Part shown: one piece after another, positions 6,857 to 15,338 of the stretch
How the letters are laid out: each line of letters starts with the position of its first letter
How positions within the stretch are numbered: position 1 is the first letter of the stretch
DNA from: Lachnospiraceae bacterium
GTDB lineage: Bacteria; Bacillota; Clostridia; Lachnospirales; Anaerotignaceae
DNA: 24,364 bases
Reading direction: 5' to 3'
NCBI GenBank assembly: GCA_019422065.1
Contig: JAHZEA010000011.1
Coordinates: 1-24,364 of the forward strand
Program-made: the position numbers and the translations under genes
The notes under the pieces: model-generated
What the model was told of the DNA's origin: nothing
The model's database searches: none
Seen by the model: the letters and a program-made list of their open reading frames with translations, nothing else

Positions 6857-7633
6857 ATGAGTAAAAAAGCGATACTTGCAGTTAGTTTTGGTACCAGCTA
6901 CAGGCAGACAATGGAAAAAACCATAAGCTCTATTGAAAATAAAATATCGAACGAATTTAAAGACTATGATATTTATAGAGCTTTTACAAGTGGTATAATA
7001 ATTAAAAAGCTTAAAAACGAAGGCTTTGATATAATGGGTGTTTCAGAAGCTATTGAAAAGCTTATATCTTTTGGCTATAACGAGTGTTATATTCAGCCTA
7101 CACATATTATAGCCGGTTTGGAATACGAAAAAATTATAAATGAGGCTAAGGCTTACGAAAATAAATTTAAAGTGTTTAAAATTGGAAAGCCGCTTCTTTA
7201 TACTACAGAACACATTAATAAACTTATCAATATACTTGTTAATAATATTGATTATGATAAAAACGAGGCCGTTGTTTTAATGGGTCATGGAAGCGAACAC
7301 TTTGCCAATACTGTTTATGCTTCTCTTGACTATATGTTAAAAGAAAAGGGATACAATAACTTTTTTGTGGGCACTGTTGAAGCCTATCCGGATATGGAAA
7401 CTGTTTTAAAACTTGTTAAAAATTCAGGGTTTAAAAAAGCTGTTATACTTCCGCTTTTAATTGTTGCCGGTGACCATGCTTTAAACGATATGTCATCTAA
7501 TGAGCCGGACAGCTGGCTGAGTGTTTTTAATAATGCAGGAATTTCAGCAAGAGCTGTTGTTAAGGGTCTTGGAGAGTATAACGGAATAGCTGAAATGTAT
7601 ATTGAGCACATAAAAAGCTATATGGGTTTGTAA
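6857..7633 (+). CDS. cbiK: Sirohydrochlorin cobaltochelatase CbiK
   Basis: Inserts Co2+ into sirohydrochlorin, the committed step of the anaerobic (cobalt-early) cobalamin route. The 258 residues match CbiK length and pattern: KKAILAVSFGTSY at the N-terminus, PTHIIAGLEY (81-90) with Glu89, VVLMGHGSEHFAN (139-151) with His144, and LLIVAGDHALNDM (200-212) with His207. These correspond to the Salmonella active-site Glu89, His145 and His207. It lacks a signal peptide, unlike the periplasmic haem-related CbiK variants, so it is cytoplasmic. It is the first gene after the riboswitch terminator and has a strong AAGGAG (6846-6851). An ATP-independent class II chelatase is implied. CbiX is the alternative enzyme for this step; the length and motifs favour CbiK. 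Confidence 0.93.
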   Translation: MSKKAILAVSFGTSYRQTMEKTISSIENKISNEFKDYDIYRAFTSGIIIKKLKNEGFDIMGVSEAIEKLISFGYNECYIQPTHIIAGLEYEKIINEAKAYENKFKVFKIGKPLLYTTEHINKLINILVNNIDYDKNEAVVLMGHGSEHFANTVYASLDYMLKEKGYNNFFVGTVEAYPDMETVLKLVKNSGFKKAVILPLLIVAGDHALNDMSSNEPDSWLSVFNNAGISARAVVKGLGEYNGIAEMYIEHIKSYMGL

Positions 7634-7642
7634 GGTGGTTTA

Positions 7643-8770
7643 ATGTTTAATCTATATGTTGAAAACGGGCCTAACAAAAAACTGAGATGTGGTTATACAA
7701 CGGGAACATGCGCCGCTGTTTCTTCTAAAGCCGCTACTGAAGCTCTTTTAAGCGGTAAAATTCCTGAAAGCTGTTTTGTAATTACACCTAAAGGCATTAA
7801 AGTAGAAGTTGAAATTATTAAAAAATACATGTCCGGTAATAAAACGTCTTGTTCGGTAATTAAAGATGCTGGTGATGACATAGACGCTACAGACGGAATA
7901 GAAATTGTTTCTACTGCCGAAAAAATAGAAACTGGCATAATAATTGAAGGCGGAAAAGGTGTAGGGCGTGTTACAAAAGCCGGACTTGACCAGATGGTTG
8001 GAAGTTATGCAATTAATTCTGTACCACGCAAAATGATAACCGATTGTGTTAAAGAAGTTTGTGAAAAATACGGCTATACAGGCGGAATAAAAATTACAAT
8101 ATCAGTACCGGAAGGCGAAAAAGTAGCCGAAAAAACATTTAACCCAAACATAGGCATAACAGGCGGAATTTCAATTATAGGCACAACAGGAATTGTTGAA
8201 CCAAGAAGCTTAAAAGCTATATTTGATACAGTTAAACTGGAGCTTAATGTTTTAAAAACTGCCGGAAACGAAAGTGTTATTATTACACCGGGAAATTACG
8301 GCGAAAGCTTTTTAAATACAATGAATTTTAATATTCCTTTTGTTAAATGCTCTAATTTTATAGGTGATACATTAGATGAAGCTGTTAAACTGGGATTTAA
8401 AAATATACTCCTTTGCGGACACTTTGGTAAGTTTGTAAAATTGGCAGGGGGGATGTTTAATACTCATTCTTTTTATGGTGACTGCCGAATGGAAATTTTA
8501 TGTGCCCATGGAGCTTTGTGTGGTGTACCAAATGATATTTTAAAAAGTATTATGGATTGCGCAACAGTAGACGCCGCACTTGATATTTTAAAATATGACA
8601 ATTTGGTTTTTAATAATGTTATAAAATCTATTATAAATAAAATTCAGATTAATATAGACAAAAAAATTCCTGAAAATGTAAAAGCAGGAGTGCTTATATA
8701 TACAAATAAATACGGAATTTTAGGAACAAGTGAAAAAGGCAAAGAATTGATTGAAAAATTCGGAGGATAA
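7643..8770 (+). CDS. cbiD: Cobalt-precorrin-5B C1-methyltransferase CbiD
   Basis: Transfers a methyl group from SAM to C1 of the corrin ring, giving cobalt-precorrin-6A. CbiD is specific to the anaerobic route and is unrelated to the tetrapyrrole methylase fold of the other ring methylases. The 375 residues carry the family signature LRCGYTTGTCAA (14-25), followed by GGKGVGRVTKAGLD, the glycine-rich GITGGISIIGTTGIVEP, and near the middle-to-end NFIGDTLDEA and GHFGKFVKLAGGMFNTHS. The start has AAGGTGG (7632-7638) just upstream, 9 bases after cbiK. The end overlaps nothing once cbiL is assigned the ATG at 8772, which lies 1 base after the stop. Strong family match. Confidence 0.95.
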   Translation: MFNLYVENGPNKKLRCGYTTGTCAAVSSKAATEALLSGKIPESCFVITPKGIKVEVEIIKKYMSGNKTSCSVIKDAGDDIDATDGIEIVSTAEKIETGIIIEGGKGVGRVTKAGLDQMVGSYAINSVPRKMITDCVKEVCEKYGYTGGIKITISVPEGEKVAEKTFNPNIGITGGISIIGTTGIVEPRSLKAIFDTVKLELNVLKTAGNESVIITPGNYGESFLNTMNFNIPFVKCSNFIGDTLDEAVKLGFKNILLCGHFGKFVKLAGGMFNTHSFYGDCRMEILCAHGALCGVPNDILKSIMDCATVDAALDILKYDNLVFNNVIKSIINKIQINIDKKIPENVKAGVLIYTNKYGILGTSEKGKELIEKFGG

Positions 8771-8771
8771 A

Positions 8772-9461
8772 ATGTTGGAAGGTTTGCTTTATGGAGTGGG
8801 CATAGGCCCAGGTGACAGTGAGCTTTTAACTTTAAAGGCTTTAAGAATATTAAAAGAAAACAATGTTTTGGCTGTACCTCAGACAAAAGGCGAAAAAAAC
8901 ACGGCTCTTGATATTGTTTCTGATGTTATAGATATTTCAGATAAAGAAATTTTATATATTGATTTTCCTATGACAACTGATAAAAAACTTCTTACAGAAA
9001 GCCACAAAAAAAGTGCTCAGTTAATAATAAGTTACTTAAAGAAAGGCGAAAATGTGGTTTTTATAAGCCTTGGGGATATCTCCATATATTCAACATTTGG
9101 CTACATAAACAGCATTATAAAAGATATGGGATATAAAACCGTAATGGTTCCAGGAATACCAAGCTTTTGCGCCGTAAGCTCTGCTTTGGGTATAAGTCTT
9201 ACAGATATGAAAAAGCCTGTTCATATTATACCGGCTGTTCATGGAAATATTGAAGAAAGCATTAAACTTGACGGAACAAAAGTTTTTATGAAAAGCGGAA
9301 GCAGTGCTGAGGATTTGAAAAGAGCAGTACAGGAAAACGGACTTACTCAAAAGGCGTATGCTGTTACAGACTGCGGATTTGATACGGAAAAAATATTTTA
9401 CGATGTTAATGATATAACAGATAAACTTGGATATTTTACTACATTTATAGTAAAGGACTGA
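8772..9461 (+). CDS. cbiL: Cobalt-precorrin-2 C20-methyltransferase CbiL
   Basis: SAM-dependent methylase adding the C20 methyl group to cobalt-precorrin-2, the first ring methylation after cobalt insertion. The 229 residues show the tetrapyrrole (class III) methylase fold: N-terminal GVGIGPGDSELLTLKAL (8-24), typical of CobI/CbiL, the central VFISLGDISIYSTFGYI with the SAM-binding GDxxxY pattern, and VPGIPSFCAVSSALG. Within the fold family, the LLYGVGIGPGD start and the DISIYSTF variant point to CbiL rather than CbiF or CbiH. The frame extends upstream to a TTG at 8751, but GGAGG at 8762-8766 sits 5 bases before the ATG at 8772, which is the better start. The following gene begins 5 bases after the stop. 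Confidence 0.93.
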   Translation: MLEGLLYGVGIGPGDSELLTLKALRILKENNVLAVPQTKGEKNTALDIVSDVIDISDKEILYIDFPMTTDKKLLTESHKKSAQLIISYLKKGENVVFISLGDISIYSTFGYINSIIKDMGYKTVMVPGIPSFCAVSSALGISLTDMKKPVHIIPAVHGNIEESIKLDGTKVFMKSGSSAEDLKRAVQENGLTQKAYAVTDCGFDTEKIFYDVNDITDKLGYFTTFIVKD

Positions 9462-9466
9462 AAAAT

Positions 9467-10237
9467 ATGATTGATTTTGTTGGTGCTGGTCCGGGAGCGC
9501 CGGATTTAATAACATTAAGAGGCCATAAGCTTTTATCAGAAGCCGATGTAATAATATACACTGGCTCACTTGTAAATGAAGAAGTTATAAACTGCCGAAA
9601 AAAGGATTGCAAAGTATACAACAGTGCTTATATGACTCTTGAGGAAGTAATGGAAGTTATGATTTCTTCCGACAGAAAAGGTCTTAAAACAGTAAGACTC
9701 CATACCGGTGACCCTTCACTTTATGGTGCTATACGTGAGCAAATGGATATACTTGATAAAGAAAAAATACAATACAGAGTGTGCCCGGGTGTAAGCTCCT
9801 TTTGTGCAGCCGCAGCCGCTTTAAATTTAGAATACACTCTGCCTTCTGTTTCTCAGTCGGTAATTATTACAAGGGCAGAAGGACGCACGCCTGTGCCTGA
9901 AAAAGAGGATATCTCAGAACTGGCAAAGCATGGAGCTACAATGGTTTTGTTTTTAAGTGTTGGATTAATTGAAAGCGTTGTAAATAAACTGTATAAAGCT
10001 GGTGTCAGCAAAGATACTCCGGCGGCTGTAGTGTATAAAGCCAGCTGGCCTGATGAAAAGAAGTTTGTTTGTACTGTTGAAACATTGAAAGATACTGTTT
10101 TAAAAAACAATATTAAAAACACAGCTCTTATTATAATAGGAAATGTTATAAATTCCGATTATGACAGAAGTTGTCTTTATGACCCGTCATTTTCGACCCT
10201 TTTCAGAAAGGAAGAAACAAAATCTGATGAGCACTAA
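9467..10237 (+). CDS. cbiF: Cobalt-precorrin-4 C11-methyltransferase CbiF
   Basis: Methylates C11 of cobalt-precorrin-4 to give cobalt-precorrin-5A. The 256 residues have the class III methylase fold: FVGAGPGAPDLITLRG (4-19), DVIIYTGSLVN, the characteristic VRLHTGDPSLYGAIREQMD, CPGVSSFCAAAAALN, and the C-terminal strand segment with TALIIIGNV. The GAPDLIT and TGDPSLYGA variants are diagnostic of CbiF/CobM. The ribosome binding site is modest (AAGGA at 9453-9457). The last 11 bases overlap the start of cbiG, which performs the next chemical step, so production of the two proteins is likely coupled. Alternatives within the fold family (CbiL, CbiH) are each separately present in this operon. Confidence 0.94.
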   Translation: MIDFVGAGPGAPDLITLRGHKLLSEADVIIYTGSLVNEEVINCRKKDCKVYNSAYMTLEEVMEVMISSDRKGLKTVRLHTGDPSLYGAIREQMDILDKEKIQYRVCPGVSSFCAAAAALNLEYTLPSVSQSVIITRAEGRTPVPEKEDISELAKHGATMVLFLSVGLIESVVNKLYKAGVSKDTPAAVVYKASWPDEKKFVCTVETLKDTVLKNNIKNTALIIIGNVINSDYDRSCLYDPSFSTLFRKEETKSDEH

Positions 10238-11270
10238 AGTTGCTGTAATTAGTTTTACCGAAAGAGGAAGCATTGTTGGAAAAAAATTAAGCAGTGCTCT
10301 TGCTGAAAAAGGATATTTGTGTACTTGTTTTGCTCCTGAAAAATTTGCCGTAAATTTCGGCTTTGAAAGCATTAATGGTGAATATATCAAATGGGTAGAA
10401 AACATATTCAACAGATATGATGTTGTGCTTTTTATAAGTGCTATAGGAATTGCCGTAAGAGGAATTGCACCTTATATAAAAGATAAGTTTACTGACCCGG
10501 CAGTAGTTGTTATAGACGAAAAAGAAAATTTTGCAATACCTTTATTAAGCGGACATGTAGGGGGAGCAGTGGAGTTTGCAAAAGTTATATGCGAAATAAC
10601 AAATGCCGTGCCTGTTATAACAACTGCTACAGATATAAACAATAAATTTGCCGTTGATGTTTTTGCTGTAAAAAATGATTTAAAAATAATTCAGAGAACA
10701 GAAGCTAAAGAAATATCGTCAGCTTTGCTTTCAGGAGAAAATATTTCTTTTTGCTGTGATTGGGAGTATTTCGGAAAAATTCCAAAAGGCGTTCAAAATT
10801 CTATCAAAGGGAATATAGGTTTTGTTGTTTCGGTATTCAACAAAAAATTATACAATATAAACTTAAATCTTGTGCCCAAAAAAGTTCATCTGGGAATAGG
10901 GTGCAAAAAAGATACACCTAAAGAAAATATAGAAAAAGCTGTTAATAGCTTTTTAAAAGAAAACAATATATTTGAAGAAGCTGTAAAGTCTGTTGCCACA
11001 ATTACAATTAAACAGAACGAAAAAGGTATTATTGAATTTTGCAAGGAAAAAGGCTGGCCGGTTAAATACTTTACTGCTGAAGAACTGAATACAGTAAAAG
11101 GAAATTTTAATTCTTCTGAATTTGTAAAAAAAATAACCGGTACAGATAATGTGTGCGAAAGAGCCGCTGTGCTTTCTGCTGAAAACGGAAAGCTTATTTC
11201 TAGAAAAACAGCATTTAATGGTGTTACTTTGGCCGCAGCTTGTGAGAAATGGAGTGTTGATTTTGGCTGA
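10227..11270 (+). CDS. cbiG: Cobalt-precorrin-5A hydrolase CbiG
   Basis: Opens the delta-lactone of cobalt-precorrin-5A and releases the C20 fragment as acetaldehyde, a step found only in the anaerobic pathway. The 347 residues show three CbiG parts. The N-terminal domain has LFISAIGIAVRGIAPYI and, after it, IPLLSGHVGGAVEFA. A variable middle segment follows. The C-terminal domain starts at KVHLGIGCKKDTPKENIEKAV and ends with AAVLSAENG and the final TAFNGVTLAAA. The frame is open from 10161, deep inside cbiF, but the ATG at 10227 begins the canonical N-terminus and has AGGAAG at 10209-10214 (12-base spacing, a little long). The TGA stop overlaps the TTG start of cbiH by 8 bases. Confidence 0.93.
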   Translation: MSTKVAVISFTERGSIVGKKLSSALAEKGYLCTCFAPEKFAVNFGFESINGEYIKWVENIFNRYDVVLFISAIGIAVRGIAPYIKDKFTDPAVVVIDEKENFAIPLLSGHVGGAVEFAKVICEITNAVPVITTATDINNKFAVDVFAVKNDLKIIQRTEAKEISSALLSGENISFCCDWEYFGKIPKGVQNSIKGNIGFVVSVFNKKLYNINLNLVPKKVHLGIGCKKDTPKENIEKAVNSFLKENNIFEEAVKSVATITIKQNEKGIIEFCKEKGWPVKYFTAEELNTVKGNFNSSEFVKKITGTDNVCERAAVLSAENGKLISRKTAFNGVTLAAACEKWSVDFG

Positions 11271-11985
11271 TTTATATATAGTTGGTACAGGCCCGGGAGA
11301 AATTAGCAAAATGACTGTTGAGGCCATTGAAGCTTTAAAAAATTGCAATACTATTGTGGGCTATACTGTGTACTGTGATTTGTTAAAAGAGTATTTTCCA
11401 AATAAGAATTATATATCTTCTGCTATGAAGCAGGAAAAAGAAAGATGTACTTTAGCTTTAAACAATGCAAAAAAAGAAGACACTGCAATGGTTTGCAGTG
11501 GTGATGCCGGAGTATATGCTCTTGCGGGACTTATATTGGAGCTAAAAAAAGATGATGATGTAAATGTTAAAATAATTCCCGGTGTCACAGCAGCATTAAG
11601 TGGTGGAGCACTTTTAGGTGCGCCGTTAGGACATGATTTTGCTGTAATTAGTTTAAGCGACCTTTTAACGCCTTATGATGTAATAGAAAAAAGATTAAAA
11701 TGTGCTGCTATGGGTGATTTTGCCATTTGTATTTATAATCCATCAAGCAAAAAAAGAAAAGATTATCTAAAAAAGGCCTGTGAAATTTTACTGGAATATA
11801 AAGAGCCGGATACAGTATGCGGCATTGTTAAAAATATAGGCAGAAATGAAGAAGCTAAACTTATAATGACTCTTGATGAGCTTAAAGACTATGAAGCAGA
11901 TATGTTTACAACTGTGTTTGTTGGCAATTCCAATACTTATGTAAAAGACGGATATATTGTAACACCAAGAGGATATATTCTTTAA
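11263..11985 (+). CDS. cbiH: Cobalt-precorrin-3B C17-methyltransferase CbiH
   Basis: Methylates C17 and drives ring contraction, producing cobalt-precorrin-4. Class III methylase fold: DLYIVGTGPGEISKMTVEA near the N-terminus, then NTIVGYTVYCDLL (the GYxxY pattern of CbiH/CobJ), MVCSGDAGVYALAGLILEL, IIPGVTAALSGGALLGAPLGHDF, and ICIYNPSSKKRKDYL, all typical of this subgroup. No ATG fits: the frame is open from 11149 within cbiG, but that would add about 38 unrelated residues. A TTG at 11263 gives 240 residues, the usual length, and is preceded by TGGAG (11250-11254) at 8-base spacing. GTG at 11254 and TTG at 11257 are weaker choices. The start overlaps the end of cbiG by 8 bases. Confidence 0.9.
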   Translation: MADLYIVGTGPGEISKMTVEAIEALKNCNTIVGYTVYCDLLKEYFPNKNYISSAMKQEKERCTLALNNAKKEDTAMVCSGDAGVYALAGLILELKKDDDVNVKIIPGVTAALSGGALLGAPLGHDFAVISLSDLLTPYDVIEKRLKCAAMGDFAICIYNPSSKKRKDYLKKACEILLEYKEPDTVCGIVKNIGRNEEAKLIMTLDELKDYEADMFTTVFVGNSNTYVKDGYIVTPRGYIL

Positions 11986-11997
11986 GGAGAGGTTTAA

Positions 11998-13974
11998 ATG
12001 GGTGATATTCTGCTTTTTGCAGGCACAACAGAAGGAAGAAAAGCTGCTGAATTTTTGTCTTTATCAGGCATTGAAACTGATGTGTTAACTGCTACAGAAT
12101 ACGGAAAAAGTATTATTGACAAAAATCATGATTTTATAAATGTTATATCCGGCAGGCTTAATGAAAACGAAATGGAAAAGCTTATAACTGAAAACAAATA
12201 TAAGCTTGTGGTGGACGCCACACATCCGTATGCTCAAGCTGTTACTGAAAATATAAAAAATGCCTGCAAAAATACAAAAACCCAGTATATAAGGCTTTTA
12301 AGAAATATTTCTGATACAGAAAATTTAAGCTGTGTATATGTTAAAAATCACTTTGAAGCTGCTGAATATTTAAAAAATAAAGAAGGCAATGTTTTTTTAA
12401 CAACAGGCAGTAATAATATTGAATTTTATACATCAGATAAATGTTTAAAAGAACGTGTTTATGTGCGTATTCTGCCTTTAGCTGAGTCATTGGATAAATG
12501 CCTTAAATCCGGAATAAATCCGGCGCATATTATGTGTATTCAAGGTCCTTTTAGCAAAGATTTTAATATAGCTTGTATTAAAGAAACAAATTCTAAATTT
12601 ATAGTAACAAAACAAACAGGAGAAGCAGGTGGATTTAACGAAAAAATATCGGCGGCTATTGAAACAAACATAAAAGCAATTGTTATTAAAGCTCCGGAAG
12701 AAAACGGGGTTGACTTTAATGAATTTAAAAGCATAATTAAAAATTTATTTGATATCAAAGAAAAAAAGACTGTTAATCTAGTAAGTGCCGGACCGGGAAG
12801 AAAAGAACTTTTAAATTTTGAAGCTGTTAAGGCTGTAGAAAACAGCTCTCTTGTTGTAGGTTCAAAACGTGTTTTGGAATGTTTTGACTTAACAGACAAA
12901 AAAATTAAGTATGCTATAAATTCAGATGAAATTAAAAATATAATAGACCAAAATACAGATACAAATATTTCTGTTGTTTTTTCCGGTGATATAGGTTTTT
13001 ACAGTGGAGCAAATAAACTTAGTTCACTTTTGAATGAATATAATTATTGTGTTAACAAAATAAGCGGTATTTCTTCTTATGTGTACTTTTTAGATAAAAT
13101 AAATAAAACTCATAATGATGTTTTGTTTTTAAGCATGCATGGCAGGAATATTAATTTTGTTGATGCTGTTAAAACTAATTACAAAACACTTATTCTTTTG
13201 GGTGGAGAAAACGATGTTTCCAAAATATGTACGGAACTTACTAAAAATAACATGAGTAATGCAGATGTTTTTATTGGTGAAAATCTCTCCTATGATGATG
13301 AAAAAATAACTGTTGGAAAAGCCGAAGATTTTATTAATTATAAAAATAATAAACTTTCGGTTATATATATTGAAAATCAGAATGCAATAAGCCCAGTTTA
13401 TTCATTTGGATTAAACGACGATTCATTTGAAAGAAACTCTGTTCCTATGACGAAAAGCGAAGTAAGGGCTGTTTCTATGTCTAAACTTATGTTAAGTGAA
13501 AATTCGGTTGTTTACGATGTAGGAAGCGGTACAGGTTCTGTAAGCATAGAGTGCGCCTTAATGGCGTATAAAGGAAGGGTTTTTTCTATTGATAAAAACG
13601 AAAATGCAATAGAATGCCTTAATAATAATATTTCTAAATTTGGAGTAAGTAATATAAATGTCATTAAAGGAGAAGCTCCGGAATGTTTAGTAAGCCTTCC
13701 AGAACCTACTCATTGTTTTATAGGCGGAAGCAGTGGCAAACTTTTGGATATTATTAAAACTGTTTTAGAAAAAAATAATAAAACACGTTTTGTAATAAAT
13801 GCTATTTCACTTGAAACCGTGCTTGAAGCTAAAAAAGCGGCTTTAAGTTTAGGCTGCAAAGATTTAGAAATAGTAAATGTAAATGTAAGCCGAGCAAAAA
13901 ATTTAGGTGATTTAAGTTTAATGATGGGGCTTAACCCGGTATTTGTTATTTCATTTACCGGAAAAGGAGAGTAA
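11998..13974 (+). CDS. cbiJET: Trifunctional CbiJ-CbiE-CbiT fusion (precorrin-6A reductase / C5- and C15-methyltransferases)
   Basis: One continuous frame of 658 residues holds three enzymes. Residues 1-257 are CbiJ/CobK, the NAD(P)H-dependent reductase of cobalt-precorrin-6A: ILLFAGTTEGRKAAEFL, VVDATHPYAQAVTENI (71-86), VFLTTGSNN, and CIQGPFSKDFN. Residues 258-462 are CbiE, the C5-methylase of class III fold, starting VNLVSAGPGRKELL and with FSGDIGFYSGANKL (328-341). Residues 470-658 are CbiT, a class I Rossmann methylase for C15 methylation with C12 decarboxylation, with PMTKSEVRAVSMSKL and the SAM site VYDVGSGTGSVSIE (505-518). CbiE-CbiT fusion equals the aerobic CobL; the added CbiJ makes three consecutive steps (6A to 8) one polypeptide. 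No frameshift or internal start with a good binding site was noticed. AAGGAGAGG lies just upstream. Confidence 0.93.
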   Translation: MGDILLFAGTTEGRKAAEFLSLSGIETDVLTATEYGKSIIDKNHDFINVISGRLNENEMEKLITENKYKLVVDATHPYAQAVTENIKNACKNTKTQYIRLLRNISDTENLSCVYVKNHFEAAEYLKNKEGNVFLTTGSNNIEFYTSDKCLKERVYVRILPLAESLDKCLKSGINPAHIMCIQGPFSKDFNIACIKETNSKFIVTKQTGEAGGFNEKISAAIETNIKAIVIKAPEENGVDFNEFKSIIKNLFDIKEKKTVNLVSAGPGRKELLNFEAVKAVENSSLVVGSKRVLECFDLTDKKIKYAINSDEIKNIIDQNTDTNISVVFSGDIGFYSGANKLSSLLNEYNYCVNKISGISSYVYFLDKINKTHNDVLFLSMHGRNINFVDAVKTNYKTLILLGGENDVSKICTELTKNNMSNADVFIGENLSYDDEKITVGKAEDFINYKNNKLSVIYIENQNAISPVYSFGLNDDSFERNSVPMTKSEVRAVSMSKLMLSENSVVYDVGSGTGSVSIECALMAYKGRVFSIDKNENAIECLNNNISKFGVSNINVIKGEAPECLVSLPEPTHCFIGGSSGKLLDIIKTVLEKNNKTRFVINAISLETVLEAKKAALSLGCKDLEIVNVNVSRAKNLGDLSLMMGLNPVFVISFTGKGE

Positions 13975-13976
13975 AA

Positions 13977-15338
13977 ATGAGCAGGCTACTTATTGCGGCA
14001 CCAAAAAGCGGAAGCGGCAAAACTATTGTTACATGTGCACTTATTAATGTACTGAAAAATCGTGGTTTAAAAGTAGTATCTTTTAAATGCGGACCGGATT
14101 ACATAGACCCTATTTTTCATAAGACTGTTCTTGAAATTCCAAGCCGAAATGTTGATACCTTTATGTCTGACAAAGAAACAGTTTTAAGAATTTTGGGAGA
14201 AAATACAAAAAACGGCGAATTTGGTTTAATAGAGGGTGTAATGGGATATTACGACGGTATAGGCGGAATATCAACTGCGGCAAGTTCTTACGAAGTTTCA
14301 GTATTGAGCAATACGCCGGTTATGCTTGTTTATGATGCAAAAGGAAGCTCTCTTACCGCGGCGGCAGTAATTAAGGGTATGGCGGAGTTTAAAAAGAACA
14401 GCAATATTAAGGCTGTACTTCTTAACAGAGCAACTGAAGGAGTTTATAATTCGCTTAAAAACATAATTGAAAACGAAACGGGAGTTAAAGTTATAGGATA
14501 CCTTCCGGAATTAAAAGACTGTGAGTTTAAAAGCCGTTATTTGGGACTTTCTTTAGGCGAAAGTAAAGAAAAAATACTTGAAAAAATAAATAATATAAGC
14601 ACTGTTCTTGAAAAAACTGTTGATATTGATTATTTAATCAATCTTTCAAAAACAGCTCATGATATAAAATTTAATTCGGAAAAAATAATGCCTTTTGCCA
14701 AAGGTGTTAAAATAGCTGTTGCTTATGACGATGCTTTTAATTTTTATTATCAGGATAATATTGATTATTTGTTAAAAGCTGGAGCCGAAATAGAGTATTT
14801 TTCGCCAATTAAAAACGAAAGTATTCCAAAAGACGCAAATGGTCTGATAATAGGCGGCGGATATCCGGAAATTTTTGCTAAAGAGCTTTCTGAAAATACC
14901 AATACTAAAAATAGTATTATAAAAGCTGTAAATAGCGGTATGCCTCTTATTGCCGAATGCGGCGGATTTATGTATTTGAATAAGGCAATTAAAACAGATG
15001 AAGGCGAATTTGAAATGTGCGGAATTTTTAATTCAGTCTGCCAAAACACAAATAAGCTTACTCATTTTGGATATGTTGAATTAACAGCACAGAAAAATTC
15101 TGTTTTCGGAAAAGTCGGGACTAAGCTTAAAGGCCATGAATTCCATTATTATCACTGTGAAAATGAAGGAAACAGTTTTAGAGCAGAAAAGCCGCTTACA
15201 GGCAGAAACTGGGAATGTGCTTTTACAAATGAAAATATGTACGCCGGTTTTCCTCATTTATATTTTTACTCTAATTTGGAAGCGGTTAATAATTATTTAA
15301 ACAAATGTGTTCAATTTAAAAGCAGGTGCAGTAAATGA
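13977..15338 (+). CDS. cbiA: Cobyrinate a,c-diamide synthase CbiA
   Basis: Glutamine- and ATP-dependent amidation of the a and c side chains of cobyrinate. The 453 residues show an N-terminal dethiobiotin-synthetase-like ATPase domain with P-loop APKSGSGKT (8-16), FKCGPDYIDPIFH (37-49), and EGVMGYYDGIGG (86-97). A C-terminal class I glutamine amidotransferase domain follows: GLIIGGGYPEIFA (289-301), the nucleophile Cys328 in PLIAECGGFMYL, and His427 in GFPHLYFYSN. The order and length match CbiA; CbiP, the related enzyme for the other four amides, is encoded separately at 20669. GGAGAG at 13965-13970 precedes the ATG. The stop overlaps the cobT start in an ATGA arrangement. Confidence 0.96.
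   Translation: MSRLLIAAPKSGSGKTIVTCALINVLKNRGLKVVSFKCGPDYIDPIFHKTVLEIPSRNVDTFMSDKETVLRILGENTKNGEFGLIEGVMGYYDGIGGISTAASSYEVSVLSNTPVMLVYDAKGSSLTAAAVIKGMAEFKKNSNIKAVLLNRATEGVYNSLKNIIENETGVKVIGYLPELKDCEFKSRYLGLSLGESKEKILEKINNISTVLEKTVDIDYLINLSKTAHDIKFNSEKIMPFAKGVKIAVAYDDAFNFYYQDNIDYLLKAGAEIEYFSPIKNESIPKDANGLIIGGGYPEIFAKELSENTNTKNSIIKAVNSGMPLIAECGGFMYLNKAIKTDEGEFEMCGIFNSVCQNTNKLTHFGYVELTAQKNSVFGKVGTKLKGHEFHYYHCENEGNSFRAEKPLTGRNWECAFTNENMYAGFPHLYFYSNLEAVNNYLNKCVQFKSRCSK

Noticed and set aside
9090..9569. Open frame of 159 codons on the - strand
   Set aside because: It is antisense to cbiL and cbiF, both strongly identified; its composition (serine-, cysteine- and tyrosine-rich) is typical of a shadow frame.
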